Of a stretch of 64,000 nt of DNA, positions 27,621 through 36,731 are shown piece after piece. The translations under genes and the position numbers were made by a program. This DNA comes from Rhodospirillales bacterium (GTDB lineage: Bacteria; Pseudomonadota; Alphaproteobacteria; Acetobacterales; Acetobacteraceae), in NCBI GenBank assembly GCA_025352665.1, contig JANXSM010000138.1:27953-91952 (forward strand), given 5' to 3'. Within the stretch, counting starts at the first letter, position 1; the number at the start of each line of letters is the position of its first letter. The notes beneath the pieces were generated by a model. The model was given only the letters and a program-made list of their open reading frames with translations, was not told the DNA's origin and did not search any database.

Positions 27621-28472
27621 ATGTTCGTCACGGTTAACGGCGCGCGGATGTTCTTTGATGTAGACGGGGCGGCGTTGGAGCCGGATGGCACACGCATGCG
27701 CCAGAAGCCAACCCTGGTGTTGCTGCATGGCGGACCCGGTGGCGACCATTCGACGTTCAAGCCGGCATTTTCGCACCTGCGTGATATCGCGCAGCTGGTC
27801 TACCTTGACCACCGCGGCAACGGGCGTAGCGAGCGCGGTGATCCTGAAACCTGGAACTTGCCGCAATGGGGGGATGATGTGCGCACGTTCTGTGAAACGC
27901 TGGGGATCGAGAGGCCGATCGTGCTCGGGTATTCTTTCGGTGGCTTTGTGGCGCAGTCCTATGCCACCCGGCATCCGGACCACATCGGAAAGTTGATCCT
28001 GCTGAGCACCTCGCCCAAAATCGAGCGTGAAGAGATCTACACCACGTTCGAAAGACTGGGCGGGGGCTACGCGCGCAAGGTCGCCGAGGCACGGTGGCAG
28101 ACGCCGAGTCTGGAGAGCATGGAGGAGTACCGGACGGTCTGCTTTCCGCTCTACAATCCAACGGCCAGCAAGGACTGCAATGCCGCCCTGCGGGTGGAAC
28201 GCAACCCCGACGTGGCGCTGCATTTCGCGGGGCCCGACCGGGAATCAAGCCGCCTCGATTTCCGCCACGCGCTGGGTGCTGTCACATGCCCGACCCTGGT
28301 GCTGGGGGGCGAGGACGATCCGATCACGCCGATCCACCGCAGCGAGGTCATTGCCGCATGCCTGCCGGCGCATCTCGTGCAGTTCGAGCGTTTTCCGCAG
28401 GCCGGCCACGGCGTGCACAACGACCATCCCGAGCGGGCGTTCGCGGTGATCCGCGACTTTATCCTGCGCTGA
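27621..28472 (+). CDS. Alpha/beta hydrolase (proline iminopeptidase-like)
   Basis: 283 residues. The oxyanion loop LLHGGPGGDHSTF is near residue 36, DHRGNGRSE follows, the nucleophile elbow is GYSFGG (Ser near 107), the acid is in GGEDDPITP, and the His is in QAGHGVHND. HGGPGG is typical of the proline iminopeptidase group, but this group also includes C-C hydrolases. In this island, a ring-cleavage-product hydrolase is an alternative. The stop is 4 bp before the start of the GST gene. No damage is seen. Confidence 0.85.
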   Translation: MFVTVNGARMFFDVDGAALEPDGTRMRQKPTLVLLHGGPGGDHSTFKPAFSHLRDIAQLVYLDHRGNGRSERGDPETWNLPQWGDDVRTFCETLGIERPIVLGYSFGGFVAQSYATRHPDHIGKLILLSTSPKIEREEIYTTFERLGGGYARKVAEARWQTPSLESMEEYRTVCFPLYNPTASKDCNAALRVERNPDVALHFAGPDRESSRLDFRHALGAVTCPTLVLGGEDDPITPIHRSEVIAACLPAHLVQFERFPQAGHGVHNDHPERAFAVIRDFILR

Positions 28473-28476
28473 GTTG

Positions 28477-29121
28477 ATGACCGAGGTGCGACGCGACTTC
28501 TACGGGTGGGCGACGCCCAACTCCCAGCGGGTGTCGATTCTGCTGGAGGAGCTCGGGCTGCGCTACGTTGCCTATGGCGTGAACATCCGCGCGCGGGCGC
28601 AGTTCACGCCAGAGATTCTGGCGCTTAACCCCTATGGCAAGATCCCGATCCTGCGTGAGGAGACCGACGGCGAACCAACTTTGGTGCTGTTCGAATCGGG
28701 CGCGATCCTTGTTCATCTGGCCGAGCGTCACGGCGCGTTCTTGCCGTCGTCTGGCCCTACGCGGGCCGAGACGCTGGCATGGCTGATGGTGGCACTGACG
28801 TCGCTGGGCCCGATGACAGGCCAGGCGCATCACTGGACCGAACTGGCGCCGGAGCCGTCGGGCGTGGCGCTGCGGCACACGGTGGCGCTGGTGGACCGTG
28901 TCTATCGATTGTTGGAAGGGCGGCTGGACGCGCACCGCTATCTTGCTGGTGATGCGTTCTCAATCGCCGACATCGCGGCCTATCCCTGGATCGCGCGCCG
29001 CGCCTGGGCGCTCCAGTCGCTGGACACCCACCCGTCCCTCGCGCGATGGTTCGCCGAAATCGGTGCACGGCCAGGAGTTGGCCGCGGCATGGCGGTGCCG
29101 GCGGGGGCACTGCTCGAATAA
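28477..29121 (+). CDS. Glutathione S-transferase family protein
   Basis: 214 residues. The N-terminal thioredoxin-like module begins at DFYGWATPNSQRVSILLEE with the usual activating residue region (TPNS), then NPYGKIPIL (the cis-proline) and ESGAILVHLAERH. The helical domain ends with AGDAFSIADIAAYPWI, the N-capping motif of the family. Start at the ATG 28477 rather than a TTG 3 bp earlier. GSTs in catabolic clusters isomerise ring-cleavage products or remove halogens; which applies here cannot be said. Confidence 0.87.
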   Translation: MTEVRRDFYGWATPNSQRVSILLEELGLRYVAYGVNIRARAQFTPEILALNPYGKIPILREETDGEPTLVLFESGAILVHLAERHGAFLPSSGPTRAETLAWLMVALTSLGPMTGQAHHWTELAPEPSGVALRHTVALVDRVYRLLEGRLDAHRYLAGDAFSIADIAAYPWIARRAWALQSLDTHPSLARWFAEIGARPGVGRGMAVPAGALLE

Positions 29122-29137
29122 GTAGTAGGGTATCGTC

Positions 29138-30742
29138 ATGCGAATTATGCGCGGCATTGGACAGAGACGGTTGGCATGGGCGGCCATTCTGCTGTGCGCG
29201 CTGCTTCCCACCGTGGCGGCCGGCCAGCCCGCGACGGAGCAGATCCTGCGGATCGTGCTCAACGCTGATCTTGCGGTGCTCGACCCGATCGTGACGACGG
29301 CCGGCGTGACCTCGACCCATGCACAGATGATCTATGATCAGTTGTTCGGGCGCGACGCGAAGCTGATTCCGCAGCCGCAGATGGTCGAGCGCTACGACGT
29401 CTCGCCTGATGGGTTGGTGTGGCACTTCACCCTGCGAGACGGTCTGGCGTTTCATGACGGAGCACCGGTGACGGGAACGGATGTGGTGGCCTCGCTCCGG
29501 CGCTGGGGTGCGCGGGACCCGCATGGGCAGCAGCTGATGCGCATCACCGAGAGCCTGACGGCGGATAGCGACGGGCGGAGCGTGACCTGGCGTCTGCTTC
29601 GGCCCTACGGGCTAATGCTCGAGGCGCTGTCGAAACCGGCGGGGAACATGCCGGCGATCATGCCCGCGCGGGTGGCGGCCGGCGATCCGTTCAAGCCGAT
29701 TCAGGACACGACCGGCAGTGGTCCTTTCGTGTTTGTGCGGGAGGCCTGGGTGCCTGGCGCTCGCGCGGTCTATCGCCGCAACCCTGACTATGTGCCGCGC
29801 GGCGAGCAGGCGTCAGGCACGGCTGGAGGCAAACATGCGCTGGTCGATCAGGTGGAGGTCCTCAGTATCGCCAACGCCCAGACTGCCGCCATGGCGTTGC
29901 TGAAGGGGGAGGTGGACTATCTCGAGACCCCTGGTGTCGATTTTCTGCCGATGCTGGCCGCGCGCGGTATGCGAACCCTGCGGACGAACGCGCTGGGCGC
30001 GCCGGGCATGATCCGCATGAACCAGTTGTACCCGCCGTTCAACGATGTCCGCGCCCGTCAGGCGCTTCTCTATTTGGTCGACCAGGAGGAATTCCTGCAG
30101 GCGATGTTCCCCGATCCGGCGTTGACCCTGGTGTGCTCTGCGTTCTTCGTCTGCGGGTCGCCACAAGAGACGACGAAGGGCGTGCCAGACGGGCTGGGGC
30201 GGTCGCCGGCCAAGGTCAGAGAGCTACTGCGCGAGAGCGGCTATGATGGGCGGCCGATCGTGGTCATGGACCCGACCGACAATCCGTTCATGCATGCAGC
30301 CACCCTGGTGCTGGTTCAGCAAATGCAGCAAGCGGGCTTTCGCACCGAAGTGCAGGCGATGGACTTCGCCGCCATGAGCGCCCGTCGGGGCAGTCGCAAC
30401 CTGCCCACCAACGGTGGCTGGGATATCGGTCTCACCTTCTGGAACGGACTGGGCGCCTCTGATCCGGTGGGAAATGTGCCGATGCAGGCCTCGTGCGCGG
30501 CGGCGTGGCCGGGCTGGCCCTGCGATGTCGCGCATCAGGCGCTGATCGATGCCTATCCCTACGCGCAAGATGCGGCGGAGCGTCGGCGCATCCTTGAGTC
30601 GTTGCAGGAGAGCGCCTACCGGATCGTCCCCTACGTTCCGTTCGGCCAGTGGTATCTGCCGTCCGCGGTGAACCCACGGATTTCAGGCGTGCTGGCGATG
30701 CCGGGCGTCGTGATTGCCTGGAATATCCAAAAGGCAAAGTGA
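29138..30742 (+). CDS. ABC transporter substrate-binding protein (peptide/nickel class), orphan
   Basis: 534 residues with a signal peptide (basic start, then LAWAAILLCALLPTVAA, AGQ). The SBP_bac_5 fold is shown by YDQLFGRD, LRDGLAFHDGAPVTGTDVVASLRRW near residue 105, LKGEVDYLETPG, and NDVRARQALLYLVDQ near 305. It binds a ligand in the periplasm for an oligopeptide-type importer. No permease or ATPase genes flank it, so it either uses components elsewhere or is a leftover. It follows GST by 16 bp and is likely co-transcribed with the hydrolase and GST. Confidence 0.88.
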   Translation: MRIMRGIGQRRLAWAAILLCALLPTVAAGQPATEQILRIVLNADLAVLDPIVTTAGVTSTHAQMIYDQLFGRDAKLIPQPQMVERYDVSPDGLVWHFTLRDGLAFHDGAPVTGTDVVASLRRWGARDPHGQQLMRITESLTADSDGRSVTWRLLRPYGLMLEALSKPAGNMPAIMPARVAAGDPFKPIQDTTGSGPFVFVREAWVPGARAVYRRNPDYVPRGEQASGTAGGKHALVDQVEVLSIANAQTAAMALLKGEVDYLETPGVDFLPMLAARGMRTLRTNALGAPGMIRMNQLYPPFNDVRARQALLYLVDQEEFLQAMFPDPALTLVCSAFFVCGSPQETTKGVPDGLGRSPAKVRELLRESGYDGRPIVVMDPTDNPFMHAATLVLVQQMQQAGFRTEVQAMDFAAMSARRGSRNLPTNGGWDIGLTFWNGLGASDPVGNVPMQASCAAAWPGWPCDVAHQALIDAYPYAQDAAERRRILESLQESAYRIVPYVPFGQWYLPSAVNPRISGVLAMPGVVIAWNIQKAK

Positions 30743-30804
30743 TTCCTGTCGGTCGACGCCGCTCCAGGTGTTTGATCCCGGCCTTTAATGGTGCGCTCTT
30801 TTCG

Positions 30805-30911
30805 CTAGAGCGTGATGACGTCTGATAGGCGACGTTATCCCGCTCTAACTCTGTGTTTTATCGCGTGATTCAGGCCTTCGATGATTCCACCTTCGGTCAT
30901 CACGCTCTAGG
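30805..30911 (+). repeat. Dispersed intergenic repeat, copy B
   Basis: About 107 bp, full length, with AGAGCGTGATGACGTC at the left and GGTCATCACGCTCTA at the right. It aligns with the reverse complement of copy A. It is placed between the orphan binding-protein gene and the next hydrolase gene. Confidence 0.85.
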
Positions 30912-31077
30912 GAAGTGATATCGTCGGCGCTGATCGGGCCGTTTCATGACCGCAGAAGTTGATTTGGTGGGTGGAATAAGGGGGAAGGACGATCGACTAC
31001 TTTACCGCGCAGGCAGCCTGCACAACACTGGCGAACTGGGGCAGACTGGTCTGCCAACGTATTGTGGAGAGTTTGCC

Positions 31078-31827
31078 ATGCCATTCTACGAAAGAGGGGA
31101 TACCCAAATCCGTTACGAGGAAACCGGATCTGGCTTTCCTCTGCTCCTCGTTCCCGGCGGCGGCCTGAACTCGCGCATTAGCAATTGGCCAAATGCGGTT
31201 TTCAACTCGATGGACCTATTTAAGGACGAGTTTCGTTGCATCACGATGGATCAGCGCAATGCAAACGGCGGGGAGTCCAGCGGCCCAATCCCTGCTGCTG
31301 ACCCGTGGGACGCGTTTGCCGACGACCAGCTGGGACTGATGGATCATCTCGGGATCAAACAATTCCTTTTCATGGGCTACTGCATCGGCGGTTGCTTCGC
31401 GCTCAAGCTGATGGAGCGGGCGCCAGAACGCGTGATCGCGGGCGTGCTGGTCCAGACGGTCGGGCATCACCCAGAGCACCCGGATTACATGTTCAATTCA
31501 GGACGGGACGTCTGGGCGCCAGAGTTGCTAGCCCGGCGGCCCGATCTCGATATGGGGCAGGTAAAGCGTTATCTCCATGACCTTTACCGCGTCAGGCCCG
31601 AGTTCGTTTACAGCGTGTCGCCAGACTTTGCGCGTTCCTGCCAAACGCCAATTCTGGTCCTGCCGGACGAAACTCCTGCCCATCCGCTCATATCCTCTGT
31701 CGAGGTCGCCTCACTCTGCGCGAATGCGGAGATAACAGTTTTTCCGTGGCGTGAGCCGCCGGCGCTAAAGGCTAGGACGATCAATCGGGTTCGACTCTTC
31801 CTTCGGGCGCATCAGCCCACCGGCTGA
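31078..31827 (+). CDS. Alpha/beta hydrolase with a cysteine in the nucleophile elbow
   Basis: 249 residues from the ATG at 31078. LLLVPGGGLNSRI is the oxyanion loop and MDQRNANGGES the next conserved turn. The nucleophile elbow reads GYCIGG, that is Cys rather than Ser, as in dienelactone hydrolases. A candidate acid lies in VLPDETPAHP, but no obvious catalytic histidine follows in the usual GH context. So either catalysis is unusual or the protein is not a standard hydrolase. The longer open frame upstream to 30946 has no family similarity. It stands alone between the repeat and an IS3 remnant. Confidence 0.78.
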   Translation: MPFYERGDTQIRYEETGSGFPLLLVPGGGLNSRISNWPNAVFNSMDLFKDEFRCITMDQRNANGGESSGPIPAADPWDAFADDQLGLMDHLGIKQFLFMGYCIGGCFALKLMERAPERVIAGVLVQTVGHHPEHPDYMFNSGRDVWAPELLARRPDLDMGQVKRYLHDLYRVRPEFVYSVSPDFARSCQTPILVLPDETPAHPLISSVEVASLCANAEITVFPWREPPALKARTINRVRLFLRAHQPTG

Positions 31828-31828
31828 C

Positions 31829-32760
31829 TGTGAACCGCCCCGGGTTTGTCGGAGGCTCCCACTCCCCAATGGGATGGAGCCATGACAAGCCAGACGACGA
31901 ACAAATTCTCGCCTGAAGTCCGCGAGCGAGCGGTGCGGATGGTTTTCGATCACGAGGGCGATCACGCGTCATGCTGGGCGGCGATGTCCTCGATTGCGGG
32001 CGAGATCGGCTGCTCGCCGCACACGCTGTCGGATTGGGTCAAAAAGTCCGATCGTGACAGCGGCGCACGCCAGGTGTTCCCTTCGATATTACGGCCAAGG
32101 TCAAGGCACTGGAACGCGAGGTCCGCGAGGTGCGGCAAGCCAAAAGGTCTTGCCGATCCCCCATCTACCTACCACGACCACGCCGCCAAGCGGACTGATC
32201 CCGGCAAGCTGTCCGCTCGGGCCAGACGGGACATGACGCTCAGGCCCAAGATTCAGCGGGTGTTCACGGAAAACTTCGAGGTCGACGGGGTGCGCAAGAT
32301 TTGGCGGCAATTGGCGCGGGAAGCCTGTGATATCGCTCGCTGTGCAGTCGATGCGCGAAATCGGCATACAACGGCTCATCCGTGGTAAGCCAATTCGCAC
32401 CACGGTCAGCGACAAGGCCGCTCCATCACAGCGACCGTGGCAGCCAACCCGAGTTCAAGTCGTCGTCGCAACAGTCATGTGGGCCACTCGTAGGTGCTCG
32501 TCAAACGCCTTGGCCGAGACCATCAACGGACTTCATAAAGCCGAGGTCATTCATCAGCGCGGAGCTTGGCGCTCATTCGGGGCCGTCGCGTTCGCCACGC
32601 TGGAGTGGGTGGATTGGTTAAAGCACCGCCGGCTGCTGGGACCCATCGGAAACCTCCCGCCAGCCGAGGCGGAATCGCAATATTTCGCAGCTATCGACCA
32701 AGTTAAAATCGTCGCAGCACTTTATCCAACCAGCCGCCGGAGAACCCGGGGCGGTTCACA
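31829..32760 (+). mobile_element. IS3-family element, internally deleted, both ends retained
   Basis: Terminal inverted repeats TGTGAACCGCCCCGGG and CCCGGGGCGGTTCACA (16 bp, perfect) bound 932 bp; intact relatives are near 1.2-1.3 kb. OrfA begins [20 protein letters not shown] with its helix-turn-helix, then breaks up. OrfB pieces follow in different frames: [51 protein letters not shown]. The region with the first catalytic Asp (normally between VSDKAAP and HSDRG) is deleted. No clear target-site duplication is seen, so the insertion is old or rearranged. Confidence 0.85.
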
Positions 32761-32782
32761 AGCTGTTTATGGCACTGTGAGA

Positions 32783-33907
32783 TTAGGAACGGTGATACAG
32801 AGCGGCGGCATTGTCTATAAAGAAGGCTTGTCGTTCTTGCGGGCTCACCTTGAGGCCAAGCGCCCTGGCGGGGTCATCATAGTCCCAGTGGGGGTAGTCG
32901 GTGGCAAACAGAAGCCTATCCCAACCGATCCATTCGATGATGTCGCGCAGATGCTCGCGAGGCTCGGGCTCCTCCATCGGCTGCGTTGTGAGCCACACAT
33001 GCTCACGAATGTATTCAGAAGGCAGTCGCTTGAGATGCGGCACTTCCGAACGAAGCGCCTTGTAGGTGCGGTCCATCCGCCATGCCAAGGAGGGCAGCCA
33101 CGCAAAACCAGACTCGATCAGCACAAGCTTCAGCGTGGGGAAACGCTCGAACACGCCCTCCATGACGAAGCTCGTGAGCATCGACTGGCAGGACTGCGAG
33201 TGGCCGATCATGTCCTCGATGTAGAAACTCGGCCAGCCCGTGCTGGTCACGGGTTGGCCGCCATTTCCGAACGCGTGCACGCCAACCGGCAAACCTGCGC
33301 GGACCGCGGCCTCGTAGATTGGCCAGTATCGCTGCATTCCCAAAGGCTGCTGCGTGCGGCTCAACAGGAGCACCTGCACCACATCGGGATGGCCGGCCCA
33401 ATGGTCGATCTCTGCAGCCGCAGCGATCGGGTCTTCATAGGGCACCACGAGCGACGCCTTCAGGCGTGGCTCCGGCTGCGTCCATTCCGCGATCTGCCAC
33501 TCGTTAAGCGCTCGGGCCACGGCGATGGACAGCTCAATATTGGCGAAGCCACCGGGATGTGGGCGGATCATGTTGAGAATTCCCAACTCGATCCCGCACG
33601 AGTCGAGGAGATGTGACCGCATAAAATCCAGATCGCTGCCAGGCCTGCCACCCGTGGGGGGCCATGCATCGCGACGCGACGCATCCGGCTGGCCCTTCGG
33701 GTATTGCGGCCCGGAAGCATTGCCCTGGCGCGCCCGGAATCCGTAGGTGTCGATATGATCGCACCAGCGCTTTGCCAAATACTTGTGGATCAGATTGAAA
33801 GATTTTGGGCTGTGATGAATGTCGCAGTCAGCGATCGCCATTCTGCTTTGCGCAGGGTTGGTTTGCGCAGGGCCGGCCGCTGCGGGTTGGCGGACCTCGA
33901 CGTTCAT
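32783..33907 (-). CDS. Amidohydrolase family protein (ACMSD-like TIM barrel)
   Basis: 374 residues. The first metal motif is DCDIHHSPKS near residue 27, then VGVHAFG near 220, GWPSFYIEDMIGHSQS, LIESGFAW and FATDYPHWDYDDP near 340 with the late metal-binding Asp. This set marks the Amidohydro-rel group of metal-dependent hydrolases and decarboxylases. A clear paralogue is at 37589-38656, and the two flank the peptide-type ABC genes. It is divergent from the binding protein across ~130 bp, so the promoters probably share control. Substrate unknown. Confidence 0.87.
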   Translation of the reverse strand: MNVEVRQPAAAGPAQTNPAQSRMAIADCDIHHSPKSFNLIHKYLAKRWCDHIDTYGFRARQGNASGPQYPKGQPDASRRDAWPPTGGRPGSDLDFMRSHLLDSCGIELGILNMIRPHPGGFANIELSIAVARALNEWQIAEWTQPEPRLKASLVVPYEDPIAAAAEIDHWAGHPDVVQVLLLSRTQQPLGMQRYWPIYEAAVRAGLPVGVHAFGNGGQPVTSTGWPSFYIEDMIGHSQSCQSMLTSFVMEGVFERFPTLKLVLIESGFAWLPSLAWRMDRTYKALRSEVPHLKRLPSEYIREHVWLTTQPMEEPEPREHLRDIIEWIGWDRLLFATDYPHWDYDDPARALGLKVSPQERQAFFIDNAAALYHRS

Positions 33908-34036
33908 GCCGTCCTCCTGAATCCTCTTCTGTCACAGGACACCACACTTGCGCAGGTTGGTGCAACGCCGTTTAGTTTGACGCGGTGGAGTACGGACTGT
34001 CGAAAGCGACGGACGGCCATCGCGGGGAGAGCAAAC

Positions 34037-35641
34037 ATGCTGCAAAGCATTCTGACGCGGCGCGCCTTTGCGGGCGCCGCTCTGGTAACGGGCTCCACAT
34101 TGGCTCGGCAAGCCAGCGCCGCAGTGCAGCGACCGTTCAAGTTTGCCTTTGCCAACAGCGATCTCGGCAGCGCCGATCCAATCAACATTCGCGCGGGCAA
34201 CGACGACGTGATCTGCCGGCAGGTCTTTATGAGCCTGGTTAGCCCGCCGTATGGAACAGCCGACAACGACCCGGCAAAATGCCAGTCGGAACTCGCCGAA
34301 CGCTGGGACGCCTCGCCTGACAACAAGGTCTGGACGTTCTTTCTGCGCAAGGGCATCGAATTCCATCGCGGCTACGGCGAAGTGACGGCAGACGACGTGA
34401 AGTTCACCTTCGATCGGGTGCGCAGCAACACGTCCGGCTCGCTCTATGCGGAAGGCTACGGTGATATCGAAAAGATCGAGGCGCTCGATCGCACCACGGT
34501 GCGGTTCCATCTAACGCAGTCCAACCCGATCTTCTTTGCCACGCATCTGTTCCCGCGCGAGGGCGCCTTCATCGTGTCGCGCAAGGCCGTGGAGGAAATG
34601 GGGGCGGCATTCCAGCGCAACCCGGTTGGCAGCGGCGCCTACGAGTTCGCAGCCTATCAGCCAGGACGCCAGGTGACGTTGAAGGCCAACCCGAAGTTTC
34701 ACCGGGGGCCGGCGAAGCTCAACGAACTGCAATTCCTCTACATGCCTGAGACGGCCGCACGCACAATCGCGTTCCGGAAAGGCGACCTCGACTTCATCGA
34801 CGGCGCCCGTGCCCCCGGATGGGCACCAGATCTGCGGCGCGTCATGCCCTCGGCCAAGATCGTGGTGCTGTTCCCCGGCAGCACCCAGCTCATGCATCTG
34901 GATACGTCGCGCAAACCGTTCAACGATCTGCGGGTGCGCCAGGCGATGGCGTACGGTCTGGACCGGTCGGTCTTCAAGGAAGCCTATGGCGAACTGTCAG
35001 GCCCGCTGTGGGGCATGAACGCACCGGGGACTTACGGTGCGCTCGGCGAGGCGGACACGCCGGCGGAGCTGCGCTATGCGTTCAATCCCGCGCGCGCCAA
35101 GGCGCTGCTGGCCGAAGCGGGTTACCCCGAAGGCCTGTCGGTCAACGTCTATATCAGCAAGCGCGAGGACTACCTGACCAACATGCTGTTGGTGCAGGAC
35201 CAGTTGAAGAAGGTCGGCATCACCATCAATGTCTCGCTGGTTGACCATGCCACCTATCATTCCGACAATCGCAAGGACAAAAATCCGATCATCGTGCAGT
35301 CAGGCCCCAACACCGAGACGGCGGCGCGGTGGGATGCGACGTATTTCGCCGCGGGGTCGAACACCACGCCCGACGGCCGGGGCGGCAGCAACTTCAGCCA
35401 TTACGGCGTTGGCATCCCCGGCATCGACGCCGAACTGGGCGCGGCGCGGTTGGAATCGGACGGCACCAAACAGGCCGCGATGCTGCGCGATGTCGAGCGG
35501 CATCTGCTGCGCGACCTGCCGGCATTGCCGCTGCAATGCCTGGGATGGGTCTGGGTGCAGCAGCCCTACGTCAAGATCCCGTTCGCGTTGAGGTCAGGGA
35601 TGCTCAACTTCCCGATGGAGAACGTCGAGCTCGAGAAATAG
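34037..35641 (+). CDS. ABC transporter substrate-binding protein (peptide/opine class)
   Basis: 534 residues. The N-terminus LTRRAFAGAALVTGST looks like a Tat-type or long Sec signal. SBP_bac_5 landmarks are LAERWDASPDNKVWTFFLRKGIEFH, TADDVKFTFDRV and NDLRVRQAMAYGLDR. I chose the ATG at 34037; the longer frame upstream has no signal. It is the first gene of an operon with two permeases, an amidohydrolase and a Rieske protein. The ligand is probably processed by those enzymes, so it may not be a peptide. Confidence 0.9.
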   Translation: MLQSILTRRAFAGAALVTGSTLARQASAAVQRPFKFAFANSDLGSADPINIRAGNDDVICRQVFMSLVSPPYGTADNDPAKCQSELAERWDASPDNKVWTFFLRKGIEFHRGYGEVTADDVKFTFDRVRSNTSGSLYAEGYGDIEKIEALDRTTVRFHLTQSNPIFFATHLFPREGAFIVSRKAVEEMGAAFQRNPVGSGAYEFAAYQPGRQVTLKANPKFHRGPAKLNELQFLYMPETAARTIAFRKGDLDFIDGARAPGWAPDLRRVMPSAKIVVLFPGSTQLMHLDTSRKPFNDLRVRQAMAYGLDRSVFKEAYGELSGPLWGMNAPGTYGALGEADTPAELRYAFNPARAKALLAEAGYPEGLSVNVYISKREDYLTNMLLVQDQLKKVGITINVSLVDHATYHSDNRKDKNPIIVQSGPNTETAARWDATYFAAGSNTTPDGRGGSNFSHYGVGIPGIDAELGAARLESDGTKQAAMLRDVERHLLRDLPALPLQCLGWVWVQQPYVKIPFALRSGMLNFPMENVELEK

Positions 35642-35644
35642 CTG

Positions 35645-36586
35645 ATGGGCCGGTACATCCTCCAGCGCCTGATCGATGCGGTCCCGACGGTTTTGCTGTC
35701 GCTGACCTTGGTTTTCGCAGCGCTTCGCATTCTGCCAGGCGATCCGGCGGTGGCCATGCTCGGCGACCGGGCGCCGATCGAACAGATCGAGGCGTTCCGA
35801 CACAAGGTCGGCCTCGATCAGTCACTGCCGATGCAATATGTGAACTTCCTCGCCGAAGTGGCCACTGGCAATTTTGGACGATCGTTGGCCAACGACACGC
35901 CGATCACGCAGCTTTTGGCAGACAATCTTCCCTACACGCTGGAGTTGACCGGGTTCGCCACCTTGATCAGCCTGCTGATCGGAATTCCCATCGGCATCAT
36001 CTCCGCCGTGGCGCATGGTCGCCTGCCGGATCATGTGGCACGGCTGTTCGGTCTCGCCGGCTACTGTATTCCAGACTTTTTTCTGGGTGCGTTGTTCATG
36101 TTGTATTTCGGCTTGCACCTGGATCTGCTGCCGGTGATGGGCGGCGGCACTGGCTTCCCTGACCGCATGCTGCATCTGGTGATGCCCGCCGCCACGATCG
36201 GTCTCGTCATGGCGGCGTTCCTGTCGCGTCTCACGCGTTCGGCCATGCTGGAGGTGCTGCGCTTCGACTATATCCGCACCGCGCGCGCCAAGGGATTGAG
36301 CACCTGGCTGGTGATCACCAAGCATGCGCTGCGCAACGCGATGATCCCGATCGTCACCGGCATCGGGATCTATATCCTTAGCGCGCTCAGCGGCTCGATC
36401 GCCATTGAACTGGTGTTCTCCCGCCCGGGTCTCGGCCAGCTGATGATCGGCGCCGTGGAGGCGCGGGATTTCCCGATTGTGCAAGCCACAATCACCATGT
36501 TCGCGTTGTTCGTCGTGGTAGTGAACCTGATGGTCGATGTCGCCTACGCCGTCATCAACCCGCGCGTTCGAACCGGTGAGGCATGA
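35645..36586 (+). CDS. ABC transporter permease (DppB type)
   Basis: 313 residues with about six transmembrane segments. The N-terminus GRYILQRLIDAVPTVLLSLTLVF and ILPGDPAVAMLG are typical of DppB/OppB. The EAA loop that contacts the ATPase (RTARAKGLSTWLVITKHALRNAMIPIV) is near residue 215. It begins 3 bp after the binding-protein stop. No dppD/dppF ATPase gene is in this operon. Confidence 0.92.
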   Translation: MGRYILQRLIDAVPTVLLSLTLVFAALRILPGDPAVAMLGDRAPIEQIEAFRHKVGLDQSLPMQYVNFLAEVATGNFGRSLANDTPITQLLADNLPYTLELTGFATLISLLIGIPIGIISAVAHGRLPDHVARLFGLAGYCIPDFFLGALFMLYFGLHLDLLPVMGGGTGFPDRMLHLVMPAATIGLVMAAFLSRLTRSAMLEVLRFDYIRTARAKGLSTWLVITKHALRNAMIPIVTGIGIYILSALSGSIAIELVFSRPGLGQLMIGAVEARDFPIVQATITMFALFVVVVNLMVDVAYAVINPRVRTGEA

Positions 36587-36731
36587 TCATAATCGGCACG
36601 GGTTTTCACTCTTGTGCGTTTTCGCCGAATGGTATCGGGTGTGAGGTCGGCCCTTGGCAATACGCGCACCAACGATTCCGAGCCACGGGTGTTGATCGCC
36701 TCATCGTGGCTCAACCCTTGGGACGGTTGGT

